In this document: piece after piece, positions 37,134-50,700 of the stretch | Position numbering within the stretch: the first letter of the stretch is position 1 | Layout of the letters: each line of letters opens with the position of its first letter | DNA from: Dipetalonema caudispina | Lineage: Eukaryota; Nematoda; Chromadorea; Rhabditida; Onchocercidae | Reading direction: 5' to 3' | NCBI GenBank assembly: GCA_013365325.1 | Contig: JABVXV010000067.1 | Coordinates: 1-64,000, forward strand | Length of the DNA stretch: 64,000 nt | Made by a program: the position numbers and the translations under genes | The notes under the pieces: model-generated | The model's database searches: none | Told to the model about the DNA's origin: nothing | What the model saw: only the letters and a program-made list of their open reading frames with translations

Positions 37134-38685
37134 TCTGGAGGAAGAGTAGTTCTTTTAAGAAGGAAATTGAAATAAATAAAAAATTTAATCGATACTGTCA
37201 CCTACAATTAATTCTGCACTTCTCTGGTACTTAACTTAACTTTTGCACTTCTTGCAATAGAAAGTTATAGGTAAAAGAGAACAGCATTTTTAAATTTGTT
37301 AAGATTTAATTTTTTTGGAATCATACAAAAGCTTCAATTCCAGTTTTGAAAAATGTTTACAGAAGTTTCTCATCGATTACATAGCAATTATTAAAATGAG
37401 TTTTCTGAGAAATATAATAAATAAACTGGTAGATTCCACATTGATTCTAGAAATTTAGGCCCTTATAAGTATATAATATATCTAGTCACTAGTATTTTCA
37501 TTATTTTGAAATGTATAAAACTATCATTTCCTTAATCTACACACCATCATATACATATAACCCTATTAGATCAGCAGATGGAATTAGCGTTGTTTCAATT
37601 TCTGGCCTGAACTATCATTCTTGAAAGCTTAGGATGGATGGTACTATATAACCTCCTTATTGTATTAACATTCACATTGAAACTTGCCTTTAATATCAGT
37701 AAAACAAAGCTGTTAAGCATATCTTTTGCAAGAAATGTTGAAGAACCATTCCTAATTTTCCACCTTTTGAGAAATCGCTCGAAGTTATCTTCCTGACACT
37801 CATGATGCAACTATTACAATTAGGAAATTGGATCTAACCAAACAAATCATATAAAGTACTTTGAAATTTTTCTCTCATAAATCTTAAACAATTTGGCTCT
37901 TATCTCAAGGCCAGACAGTCCATTAAATGGACAAAAGGTTATTAATGCTATCTCTATCTCAGACATATCAATTTACCTAATACAGTCAAGAATAATACTG
38001 ATGGCTGCTTGTCTCATACAAAAGTTGATGATCGTTATGTTATGCTTGTAAAATACATCAACTTTTCAACATAGTGGATCATGAATTTGCAAATAATGAT
38101 ATGAATATGCATGCTGTAAAACCTGCCAAATCAAATTGCTGGGAAGAATATTACTATTGACAAGCGGTATGTTCAAAAAATTTTCAAATTCTATATGTAT
38201 GACGTTTCCCACTGAGTAATATTACACTTTTTTGCTTCAAGAATATTAACAAAGCAACAAAAAGCAACCAATAAATAACAAATTTAAAAAAAAAGTTGGA
38301 CAAAACATGCCAGATGACTGAATTAATACATTATAGTACAACCAAAAACAAAACTACTCAGACAACGAAACCTAAAAAATAACCTGTTCTAACTTGTAAG
38401 CAATTATTTTTTCAATACTTCTCTTCTGCTTTTACTACTTTCTGTGCTTTATGTGTAAACCTAAGGGAGAAAAGGTTCACTTTATTAAAGCTAGAAATGA
38501 TGACTAACATTACTCAGAATAAATCATTGCCCAACTAATAAAATCCCAATATAAAGTAGAAATCAATAATTGTAATTGTAATTAGTAAAAAAGGAAAACT
38601 TAAGGCTGAGAACATTCTTAAAAAACATTGTGAAAGTTGAACTTAAAAAATTTCTTAAAAATTCAAAGTAATATCGACTGGTGAT
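37134..38685. other. Spacer between the O-methyltransferase and PLD genes
   Basis: About 1.55 kb of AT-rich sequence holding the 3' flank of the PLD-like gene and the 5' flank of the methyltransferase. The frame at 37595-37810 has no support. The distance is far larger than a classical C. elegans operon gap. Confidence 0.5.
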
Positions 38686-41600
38686 TTATTCCGCAGAAAC
38701 CACAGTATCATTTATGATTCGATGACCTTTATCATCAAAGTCTGAAAGAGGTGATGCATAGGTAGAATTCCAATCTCGCATGAAGATTTTTTCATTCAAA
38801 TTATCAACTATTTCCGAACTGTTATGTCGTTGTATTACTATACTAGCGCCTCCAGTATTAATAAAATAATCGGCTGACCAATTCGATGTGCCTATAATAA
38901 TAATAATATAATTTTTGACAACAAATAACGAATTGCAAACTACTAGAAGTACCAAAGCAATTTCTTCTACATCTTTACAAAATTCCTAGTAAAGAATGAT
39001 TAATACGAATTCGGCTTTACTGGTTATTTAACCTACTGTTATGCATAAAAGAAAACTTGTTTGAGTTTCCTGTACAACCGGTTGCAACATAGGGAAATCC
39101 GAGATGAAGTTTACATCTATATCATTCTTCAACAAATGGTAATCGGCGGCGCTGACATACAGTGCCCAAAAAATAATAATATAATAGCTGGCTTGTAAAG
39201 AGTCCTCTAAAAACTTCTAAAAATTTTTAAAACTTTGCAAATTAAGTAAGAAATACCAATTAAAGCACTGTTATCTGTAACCATATACTTCGCGTGATTC
39301 ACACGAGCATATGGAATCTTTTTGTGATCGCCTACTGCTGGTACTATGAATATACGTACTTCAATAGAACCCGTTGTATCTGGTATACAAATCAGCTTTC
39401 TTTCTGTAAAAAAAGACGGAAAATCAACTTCAAAACTTACGACAAAATTTTCATCTAAATAATTCAACACTATCAGCCTGCAGTCTCACAATCTTTATTC
39501 GCTGACTCGAAAATGTTTTAAAACAGTCTTAATGCAAGACTATTTAGTTTATCAGTATTCTGACATGATCGTGCATAAAATTCTAGAAAAGTTCTGTGAT
39601 ATTTCAGACATAAAATCATTTCATTTGAAGTAAGGTTCTCGACGTTTAGAATGATTCAACTTAGTGAGTTGCCAGAAATATTTCTCACCTTGTTTTGAAT
39701 TGCACCGTCATTGAACGATAAGCACCCCAGGAGGGATTTCATGAAGATTTTGCATTTGGAAATCTACAATTGTTTTAAACATTTTACTTTTTGCGTCGTA
39801 GGTCCGTTTGCATGGTAAAGTTGAAGTGATGACTGCTAACGACTTCAAAAAAGCAAATAATGTCGGTCTTGTTGTTTTCCATTTGCTTATTAACAGTTTC
39901 ACGTTGATACCATTGTATGCGGCTTTTCGCAAGGCATTATCGATAACAGGCCAGTATCTGCAAAGAAATGATAAAACAGAAAAAAGTGTTTCTCAGCAAA
40001 TGAAAGGAAAGTTGGAATTAGAACTACAAACCTATTATTTGTTAAATACAGGGTAGTCGGAAAATAATCCATCACGGATATATGTATAAATTTTCGAGCA
40101 CTATTGATAACTTGTAAAATTGCTGTAAGATCATCCACACGACCTCTGGGACAGAAAGTCGGAGGAGCAGACTGCAAAATGGATTCTCATTTTGGAAAAA
40201 CAGAAATATGCGGAGCAAGAAGAGAATAAACATAATCATGAGCCACTTTAGCAATTTATAGATCACGATCGCTCATCCTTTTTGCTACTTGATTTGAAAT
40301 GTCTAGCAGCTGCAACACGAGAAAAATTACCGAAATATAAACATCATTCTGTTCACCGTTAAGTGTAGCTACTACCGGATTCCTGGCATTATAAGAGGTC
40401 GCCAGTTCGTTTGGCCAAGATGATGGCAATTTTTTACCCGGTGCTCCCATTTCCCAATAAACATTCATCACTTTCATTAAATCTTCTGCCAAACACTCAC
40501 AACTAAATACGGCGACACCAAGTTCTTTCACCTTAAAACATAATAATTTCTAAATTAGATTTTTATTTCAAACTGAAAAATAAAACCCGTCAAAACTAAT
40601 GAAAACGACGTAAAAAAGCACGAATCTAATTAAAAAAAAAATTAATTTAAAAATCTCGGTATATTATACTCCTAGTCTTCCCAGTATATTATGCTTCTCA
40701 AGTTGACAGTATCACTGCATGCCCAACATGATTGTGCAAAACGACCCATGAAAGTAATTATTTAATTAAATCAACATACAACCGTGTTTCCCCCGTTCAC
40801 TTGAATTTTTCGAGAAATATTTCGACAAAAAAAAGTTGTCGCCATTCTGATCCACCACAAAATTTTAGCTAGCACACGTGCCTTTACTATACAACGAGAT
40901 CAGTACCTGTGTTAAAGACCTCCAATCAAGATTAGCTGACCCCAAATAAAAGTGTTTCGCGTCAACTATCCAAAACTTCGTATGTAATATTCCTGAAAAA
41001 TTATGAGTTAAATAAAATGAAGAATCACCCGGGAATCTTCGAGCTATCTTAGAGTAAAAGGACACCATGTTAGTCATTTTGCATCATAGTAATTCAATGT
41101 AAACTTGTGAATCTATGTAGTAATCTCATGAGTGTCTACTAGTGTAGCATTTTTGATGAATTGTGCAGTTAGCTAGTTTAATATTCATTCAAATACAGTT
41201 TAAATAAAATTAAGTGTAAAAATTTTATTTTATGTGCTTACCACTGTCAAACCAATTCGAAAAATTTAAACTGCGCACTTTAGCCAGTCCCTCACTTTCT
41301 AGTGTTCTGGTTTCGTTATTCTTTTGTGCATTTTGAACAATCCGTAATTTGATGCCTTTTTTTGCTGCTTCAACCAACGCATTGTATATATCAGTACCCT
41401 TAATGCAGAAAAATAAATGAGAGTTATCAAAAAGTATATATTCGTATAATACATGAATCTGGCCCATAATTCTTTCAGAAAAGTTGAGAAAATTGAAATC
41501 CTTCACATACATTAAAGCGAATCTTAATTAAAACTGTATATGATTTGACTGGTTAGTAGTTATTTACTTTGATACTGTCTAATAAAAAACTGAAGTATGA

Positions 41601-43465
41601 AAACGAACATCTTGGGTTGATGGACCCTTGTAGGAGCCAGCACTTTCTGGAAGTAAACTCCAGTAAAACGATGCGATGTCAATGGATTTTTCAGCGGAAC
41701 TGATTAATCGTTTCCATATTTCAGTTGTTGAAGGAAAATTTGACTGTGTGGGATAAGTCATATTTTCGGGTATTGATTCCACAAGATGAAATCTGAAAAA
41801 CTCCATGAAAAAACTAAAACTAATTTTTGCATAAACCTAATATAAGGAACAATAATTTATCCTAAAAGTTGTCTGATCATTCAAAGTTCCACATCTCTCA
41901 GTCACGTTTCATATCGGGATCATGATAGGTACATAATAAATGTAGCCATGTACCGATGATGCAAAAATACTCAACGCTACCCGTATGTATTTTTCGACCA
42001 AACTACCAGCCAAGCTTTCAATAACTCAACAACTTTTTTCAACCATTTAAGACAAAATTATTCAATACTGACTCCTTCTAAATTTAGTTCTTTTAAAGTG
42101 GACTTTTTTGCACAAATTGTTTTGCACGAATTGCAATGGAATTAAAATTAGGCTGGAAATTATTCCGAACGAATTTCTGTAGATATATGAGAATGGACAT
42201 CAGTGTAATACCAAACTATCATTAATCATACCACCTGAAGCAATAAGTCTCAGTGAAATCAAAACTGCCTTAGTTAAATTACAAATTGCAAGTATGTTAT
42301 CAAACCTTCCTCATCCGAATATATTATCATACAGCATTCTTTCTTTATTCTGTGATAATGACTAAAGTATTTAACATGTGAAAAGAATAAGTAAAAATGA
42401 AGAATAAAGAAACTAACTCGCAATTCTGCTGACATGGCTTGCTGGAAAAGAGAAACTCGGATGATATTGAGGTGGAATTCGCCGATAAACAACATTTAGC
42501 CGGCGGCAAAGTGACATATATCTAAATATAACATTCGCCATCATCAATTTCAAATTATGGTCAATAAGATGCCTAGATAATTTGAGAAAAAAAAGAAGGA
42601 AATTTGAGAGAAGTGTTCCAGAAGTGGCAAAATAAAAACCGACCCTCCTTGAAAGGACACATAATCCGGATAGCTTTCGGAATATTGCTTTCTTACCGTA
42701 CAACATATCCGGAAATATGTTGGAGAGACTGGACTACTTTATCATTAGCTGACCTTCCTTCATGTTTAAATTCAAAAATCCCGAGATCAAACTCATTGTG
42801 ACCAAATAGATCTTTGAGATGTTAAGTAACAGAGAGCATGTATTCGAGGAGAATTAGAGATTGTGTTGATTAGGATGTATGAGAACTCGAGAGGAGTTTG
42901 TAATAGAGGAACGTTTAAGAGAGGGGCAGCCTTTCAAGGAATTTATGTGATCATATGTTTATTCTGGTTTTATCATTAAATTAGAGCAGTGACAGAGAAA
43001 AGGATAGTATGAATAGTAGAAGAGAAGAGAAAGATTGATGGGAATTAGAAAGATCGAAGAATTATTAGATAGTCAAGGCTAGCAAATTGTAGACAACTTA
43101 AGGTAATTGGATATTGCTGTCGAGAATTCTCGAGAGCGGGGAAATGTTAAGTTAGGTATAGAAACAAGTTGGTTATGAGTCATTCTTCCAGGCGACAATA
43201 AACTTTAGTAAATTAACAAATCTAATGGAACTAATTAGTATAGCATTACGGTAAAATGTCTTAACAGCTAACAAAAGTAAGCTTCATTTAGTATCTTTTT
43301 ATCCTAATCCTATACCAATTATTATTCCAATCAAAAGATAGCAATTATTATAACTCAATTAATTCATTTTTATTTGATTGATGAAAAGTATGAACATACC
43401 AGAAGTAAAGCGGCGGATAAACCAATGATCGAAATGATTGCTATGATAACGACAGTGATCTTCAT
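38686..43465 (-). CDS. PLD3/PLD4-like phospholipase D-family protein
   Basis: Single-pass type II membrane protein of the PLD3/PLD4 group; vertebrate members act in lysosomes as 5' exonucleases and in lipid metabolism. Ten exons join in phase: 43465-43400, 42521-42418, 41792-41609, 41398-41242, 40992-40907, 40531-40331, 40171-40032, 39957-39788, 39379-39257, 38891-38686; about 478 residues against about 490 in human PLD3. Residues 1-22 ([20 protein letters not shown]) form the signal anchor. Exon 2 is cysteine- and serine-rich, ending PCQQNC, and runs into [14 protein letters not shown]. The two catalytic HKD motifs are complete: His174/Lys176/Asp181 in HTKFWIVD and His398/Lys400/Asp405 in HAKYMVTD, each followed by a family signature ([15 protein letters not shown]). 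Several NxS/T sites fit a lumenal protein. The start lies eleven bases after a CAG acceptor. The exon 8 end (AAAA then GTAAAA) was chosen by phase. Confidence 0.92.
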
Positions 43466-43530
43466 TATTTTCTCTGATTAACAAGTATGAAATGAATGAT
43501 GGAAAATTTTGTTAATATTGCATAGTTTAA

Positions 43531-43632
43531 TTATTAATGAATCTAGGAAAGGCTAGCCTAGATTTCATGAATAAGTTAAGAAAAGACTAGTCTAGGTTCA
43601 TTTATTAATGATTATAAAGAAGGCTAGACTTG
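43531..43632. repeat. Nested imperfect palindromes upstream of the PLD-like gene
   Basis: AATCTAGG and CCTAGATT flank a 9-base spacer (43540-43564), and further CTAG-containing units follow (GACTAGTCTAGG at 43585 and GGCTAGACTT at 43622). Outer TTATTAATGAA and TTCATTTATTAAT arms face each other. It resembles the end structure of a small inverted-repeat element, about 65 bases upstream of the PLD start codon. Confidence 0.45.
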
Positions 43633-46600
43633 TGTAGTTAATAATTCTCCTCTTTTTGTTTACATGTTTGATCTTTTTATAGCATATGTCTCTCCTATAA
43701 AAAATCATGTTTAATTAATTTGAAAATTTATTAGTTTTTTCCTCAAAGGAATTGAAATCTCTCTCTTTTTCTTCTGTTTGCAAGAAAAAATAAAATAAAA
43801 TCTATTACAACTAAAAGAGAAAATCTATTTCGAATACATCGACAGGACACCGATCATTCAACTGATAATGATAGTAGGAGCATCAAAAAATTCTTTTTGA
43901 CATTAAGTCTTTCAATTAAATAATTTTTATAATTTGTGATAATAGTATTTATCAATTGTTTGAATCTGTGTTTGCTCTACATCAACAAATAATGTCAGAA
44001 GATGGAGTAGTAGAAGACAAGTAGTTTTGGACATATGGGCCTAGCATAATTGTCCTCGAATTTCATTGTACACTCAATGCCATCTGCTACTTCTTCTCAC
44101 TCTTTCTGGCTAATTTTAATTCTATTTATTTGAGAATCAATCACAGGACAATGTTATCATCTTTATGTATCACTAACTGTTTAAATAACTGAGAGATACT
44201 GATAAGTTTGCAAAAATTATTTAGTTAAAGGATTTAATGGTTTTTGATTGGTGAAAGAATTCCGTTATGCTCCCATTATTGTTATTCGTTATCAGTTGAA
44301 TAATTGATGTTTTATTTAAAAAAAGTTTCCAAATGACATGATAATTCTCTCTCTTCTTTTTTTATTTCGTTTTTTTTTGCTTTTTTTTTTTGTTCCTAAT
44401 TATTATTTCTTTGAATAGAATTTCCTAAAATGAAATTTAATACATGTTCATTTATTAAAATGAATTCACTGACTATTAAAAATTTGAACAATTGTTGATA
44501 TCTCTGTAAACTATTAGATTTATTTCATTAAGTGAAAAAAAAAATAAAGACGAGATATTTCGGAAGAAAAATTAAATTTAAGGAAAAATAACTGATACAA
44601 AAATGATAAATGTAACAAGTCTTCATATCTTTAAAGAGCTCAGGAAGGAATAACTTCGAAAGAGTTTTCAACATGAGTAGATTCCTTAAATCATTTTCGT
44701 TTACTTAATTTCCAATGGGTGTTATTATTATTATTATGACAACATATCCTTTCTTTTTCTTACAAATCAAGGGGTACAATTTAGTTGAAGTTACCATGAC
44801 AACGATGTAATAATACATTTTTAATATATCAAGAGAGCAATTTATAGTTGCAGGACTATGATTAAAATTTCAGAAATTTAACTTTTAAATCTAAATTTTA
44901 ATCCTTAGAATAAGACTTGAATCTCAACAGTTCCATTCAAAATATTCTGATTTAATTTCAATCAGTTCTATAGTTAAGTTAAAAAAATTGCTTTCCTTAT
45001 TCTTAGTAATTACAATATCTTTTAAATGAAATGGTTCATGTTTAATAATTTTATTCATTACAATAAGGAAAGAAATGCTTGCTTTATTCAATAAATATAA
45101 ATTGTTAAAATTACTGTATCAATAGCAATTGGAAGCTTTATTTGGTGTAATATCGTGAGAATATTGGATTAGTATTGCACGGGAAGAAATTGTTTCTTTA
45201 ATCCAAATGATTTTATTCAAAAACTGAATATTTTTGTTTACAAAACAATTAATGTAAATAAGTAAAGAAATGAATCTTTACACCACTAATACATTAATTA
45301 AATAAATAAGAAATGAAACAATTTATTAATCGAACAAAATAGAGGAGCAATTCTAGTTGATTAATTAATCTAAAAAACGACTAATTTATTACAGATAGAG
45401 ATGAAGACATAGGAAATGAACATGAAAAGGAGAGATTATATTTTCATATCTTTTGATATAGTATCACCCTTTTGTGGAAATTTTCAGAATATTAATTTCA
45501 AATCACGTTAGCAATAAAGTTGTTAGGACTTACTTTAAGCTAACGAAGAATGACGTGCAACAAAATGTCCTATAGGTTTTTTGACTTAATTTATTTAAAT
45601 AAATGATGCCAGTAACAGTAACCCATCAGCAAAGATATATGTTTAATGCAGGCTTTATTTCCATAAAAAAGGAGAAGAAAAAGAACACGAACATAATGTT
45701 TTTTTTTTTTTTTTTTTAATGAAAGAAATGAAGTATAAAAAAGTTGAATTAAAAATGAATAAGCTGGGATTGAGTTAAATCGAGCTTGTTGGGCTGAATT
45801 GAAACGATTGAAATTAAAATAAATTCAGCTGTCATTAAGTTTTATGACAATTTATTGTATCACTCACAATTATAATTTGCTTAGGGTACAATTATTAAAT
45901 TTCATTTTAACGTTAGTTAAAGTATTATTGAAGCTGTTTGGCTGATAGTACGAGAATTTTTGAATTTCGAAACTTCAAGAAATTTGCATCTTCCACCGAT
46001 ATTGTAATAAAGCTCACTGAGGAAAACTATAATTTATGCTGTGGTTTTCCTTCCGAGAACAAATGTTCTCTCAATCTGAAAATATAGTCAATTTTTCACG
46101 AAACATGTCAGATTGTAAAGATCGATGGTGGTTTTACGCGGTGTGTGACTATTTATTTCAGAAATGTTCACAAAAGAAATTTCTCATTGTCGCTGATATT
46201 CCGCGGTTTCTGTCAAACGAGGATTACGCTAATACCCATAGTTTAAAAAAAAAAAAAAAAAAAAAATTTTGCAAATAAAGACAGTGAATAATTAGAGAGT
46301 TAACAGTGAATGTTGCGATTGTGGAATCAGCAGCAAATCAGGATTTCGACATTCTCTGATCAAAGTAGAACTATTCATGTTAACGATTTCGTCAAATTTT
46401 AGCATGTAATTCACGTGTTTACCTGTTGAGTGACCAAGTTAGAAAAACCCAAATACAAGAAAACAATCCAAAATATCAAGTTCAGATCAACTGATGTATC
46501 AAGCATCCTTCTGAAGCATAAAAATTGCAGCGGAAAGTCATTTAACATCGTATAAGTGCAATATTTGAGAGAAATTGTCGATCATTTAGGACTGCCATAT

Positions 46601-47735
46601 TTAAATGGTTGGAATGTTACGAAAAAAAAAAAAAAACTGGTGTGAATCAAATTTAAGTTCAAACTGAAAAACTGAACATTCTATAATCTTTAAATCTTTT
46701 TAATGAATTTCTTCCAAAATTAGAAGTATTTCACAATAAAATAGATGGAACATAAAGAAATGAATCAAGTGTTGATGACCATACAATCGAGAGAATAGGA
46801 AGATGGAAACTTTATTGGCTCTTAGATTCAGATTTGAACTGAAAATTTTCATTCGATTCTCCCTTATTACTTCCCTCGCATGAACAATATTTTACTAACA
46901 TTTGAGTTTTAAGTTGGCATTCAAATAATGAGGTGCAAAATATACATTGGATCATTTCAACACTATATTTCACCTTAGAAGTAATAGTAATAACAATAAT
47001 AATAAGGTCGAAAAAAAAAAGATCACCTAATCACAGCTGTATTAGGTTTTCAGAAAGACACGTCAAAAGTAGTATTTGACGTATAATGAGAACATAACAT
47101 ATTTTTTCAATGACATGAAAATATATGTTAGTTCAATTGATCGAAAGATCATATGTAATCAACAAATCATGGCAATAAACAAACACATCTCAACGAAAGA
47201 ACAAATAGACAAATCACCGAAGACAAGAGAAAATTAAATTAATTTAATTTCCACTTGTCCAAACTATACATTTCCACCGCTAATTCCTATAATGACTAAA
47301 TTGTTCTAATCGTCCTTTTAGAGAAAGAACAAATTAAAACGTAAAATAATGCTTGGCATCGCCATCTTCTCATCACAGATATTCGGTAAACTAATGGATA
47401 ATTAAAGCATGATAAAATCCATTATATTTTAGATTTTCAGTAATTACTTACTACTTAAGATTGAATTGCAACAATTTCGTAGTTTTATTCACTTGGTAGA
47501 TGAAAGTAATCCAAAAATTTAAATTTTAAAGGCTAAGGAATGAACGAACGCTTAAAAACATTTTGCCAGATATATATGTACGCAAAAAATTTGTGCTTAA
47601 AATCATTTTTGTTTTTTTTATATAACAAGCTCCTAAATTATTTTTTTAAACAACCAGTCATAGAAACAAACGTCGAACCTCTGTGTTGTTCAAATGGAAT
47701 ATTTGTTTACAGTATCATTCGATAAATTTTTTAAA
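43633..47735. other. AT-rich spacer between the PLD and F-box genes
   Basis: About 4.1 kb with no supported exon. It contains a 19-base T run at 45699 and a 22-base A run at 46245. An 80-codon frame at 46036-46278 reads into that A run; the part before it is more complex than its surroundings, but matches no family I know. TTTATT strings near 47483 could polyadenylate the F-box gene. Confidence 0.5.
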
Positions 47736-50700
47736 TCAGGAAACCGGTTTTCCACTGCTAGCTACATGTAAACCATCTTTATCATCCCAAAGCAAAAGAG
47801 CTTCATCAGGTAGTTGTGGATGAGCTATCCGGAATGCACCTTGTCGTGGCTTCCTTTGATTCAACGATAAGTGCCTTAAAAGGTCATCAATATCAATATG
47901 CTCCGAGCCTACACAAAGATTCAGAATCCAACGCGTATTGGTTTGTTTCCATTTCTAAAACAAATGAGTATAAAAACTTGGGAAATTGAAGATTTTGAAA
48001 TCAATAAAATTTATTAAAAATGCATAAAATTTTGTGATTTAATGTATATGGTGAATGCAGTAATTTCATACAAGTATAGGACAATATATATAGATATATA
48101 TTAGGGTAAGGATAGAACAGTAAAGAAAATTACGGATAATTGATACACCTTAGCTGTTGGTTTATTTCAAGCAACTAAATATTGGCTATTTCTAGCAATT
48201 GACAGATGTAACATAAAAATTTTCTTCTGCAAACAATTTACTAAATTACTAACGTCAATAGCTCGGCAGAATCCATTTGTAGTGATTGAACTATTGTCTA
48301 TTCGGAGCACAGTTTCTTCCAAGCATTTAGTAGCTTTGCCTTCCAGAAAATCAGCCAGAAATTGATCATCACCGATGGCTGTCTGAGGTGTAAGGGCGAA
48401 AATGCTCAAGAAACTAAGGCCAAGAAACTCGGAAAGAAATTGTCGGGAACCACTTATATGACCATGATTACCGCGCAACCAAATGAGTGACAATTTCTGA
48501 CACTCAATCAATTGAAGAAATTGATGAAACCTAAAATTTATTGAAACTGAAACCAAAGAGAAAATTGAATATTTCATTCAGAATGACTTAACCATACACG
48601 ACATTTTCAATGCTTATTAAATCATTTAAACAGTTTTAAGCCAGGTATTTCTCTAATACTTTTCACTTTATGATGGTATCTGATTGCAAGCTAAATGATG
48701 TAATAATTCTAAACTACTATCATCTGGCAGTTTCTATATCGGTAAAAGGAATATAGTTAAGTACGACAACCATTCCCAATAATTTTGCCAAAGTATTAGG
48801 ATAAAGAACTATGAGATCAGGAAACTTGGTTCAATCGAAGTCTACCGAAGGGACACTTATTTTTTTACGACACATTCGACTAGGATTTGAAATGAAAAGG
48901 AAATAATACAAAATGCTCATTTCAGCTAAGACGTTAAATATTCTAACAAAAAAAAAAAAAATTACTTTTTTGGTGACACATAGTTTAGCTTGCACATGCT
49001 TATTTCCACTTTTTTACATCGTATTTTACATGTTCCGAAAGCTTCTAAAATACGATCGACGAAACGATCCGTAAATCGCATCTCAGTCAATCTCAAGAAA
49101 TGAATATCCGCTTCACGGAAATATTTCGCTATTCGTTCGCATAATAATTGTGACGGTGTATGTTCTCGTCGTTTTCGCTCATCGTGATCCTATAGAAATA
49201 AGCAATAACTATTTTTTAACTTAGACAATAAGCAGTTATGAGTATATATATTATAATGCATTGTAAGCAATTCCAAAACATAGGACATTAGACAACAGTG
49301 CTTCATTTCATAGCAATTTGCTGATATAATTTTCACCCTATCCCTTGCTACCAGCTAATAGACTAAATATTTTTATTAATTCATATGAAGCATAAAAATA
49401 TTTAAGTGATTTATGCCATTGCAATTAAACGTTTGATAGTTAGCAAATATTTCAAAAAGTTATGTGAAAATATACATATAGGAGGAAGATTGCAATTGCC
49501 CCATTATAATTTTAAAAGTTCTCGTTTTTTTTTTTTTCACTTTTCGTTCTTACTTTTAGCAACGAAATTGAACTTCTCTTTACTAAATCTATAACTGTCT
49601 AAAGTATTACTTGATATTGTCATGTTATATTCTTGTTTCGTATTCCGATTTTTTAATGTATACATATATTAATGCGAAAAGTTATTCTATCGTTTTAACA
49701 ATGTCTAAAATTCTTACAGTTAATCTCAGTTAACAAGTTTCAGAAATCGAATGCAAACAGATACCATGAATTTTGATTCTAATTTTTTTGGAAAAAATTA
49801 TTGACGAATGGCTTTTTTTTTATGATAAATGTGAATAGCATGTAATGTGTGACACAAAGATGCAAATGATCTTATTATTTTTTTATTCTTTTCTTAAGTA
49901 TAAATTAGTCTTGCAAACTGCAACATAAATATCAAAGAGAGAAAATATGAATGCTTTTGTATCATTAATTAATGAAACGAATCTCCACGGTACTGCCAAA
50001 AGGAACTGTCGCATGACAGTACTTCACTTAAAAGTTTTCGTGAAAAATGTTGAATCATTTTGATAGAGAAATGAAAGCTGAAATTGCTCACCTCCGTATG
50101 CCAATTGCTGTCATTTGATATATTCGGCACTAAAATAGGTAGATAAGAATTAGATGGAGAAGCCTGCCCCACATAAATGAGTAGATGAGGTAATTTGGCT
50201 GCAGATCGTTGTTGTTGTTGTTCGTCCTCATCGTGCCGTTCTTGCTGCTGTCCTTCGTTATTGGCCAGTGTTGTTAAAGTCCTGGTACGTCGCCGTTTTC
50301 CAAGGCCAAAAGATGGACGACTTGTAATATGTTCGCAAAATGTCCAACTTTTCAAGAGATTTGAACAACTGGAAAAAATTGCTGGTTTTCGAAGCATTAA
50401 ATTTCGGTAAAATAATTTAAAATACTCCTCAAGAAATTATCTTGTCCAATATATTATTTCAAGTGAAATGAGTTTAAAAGACTCAGAAACTTGAGTATTT
50501 CCAATTATTCATCCTAAGTCTCGGCGTGTAATATTAATAGCCAGTAAATTAAAGTTTGATTGATTATGTTAAGCAAATCAATAACCTAATAGTTCAGGCT
50601 CACTTATCCGTACACGTACCAAACTATAATTCTCAATTAAATTTTATCTGTCCATTTTATATGCAATACTTTATTTTTGATTATTTTTGCTAACGTTTGA

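Noticed and set aside
39708..39787. C-terminal extension of PLD exon 8 to the stop at 39708
   Set aside because: It would truncate the protein before the second HKD motif; splicing at 39787 restores the full family length.
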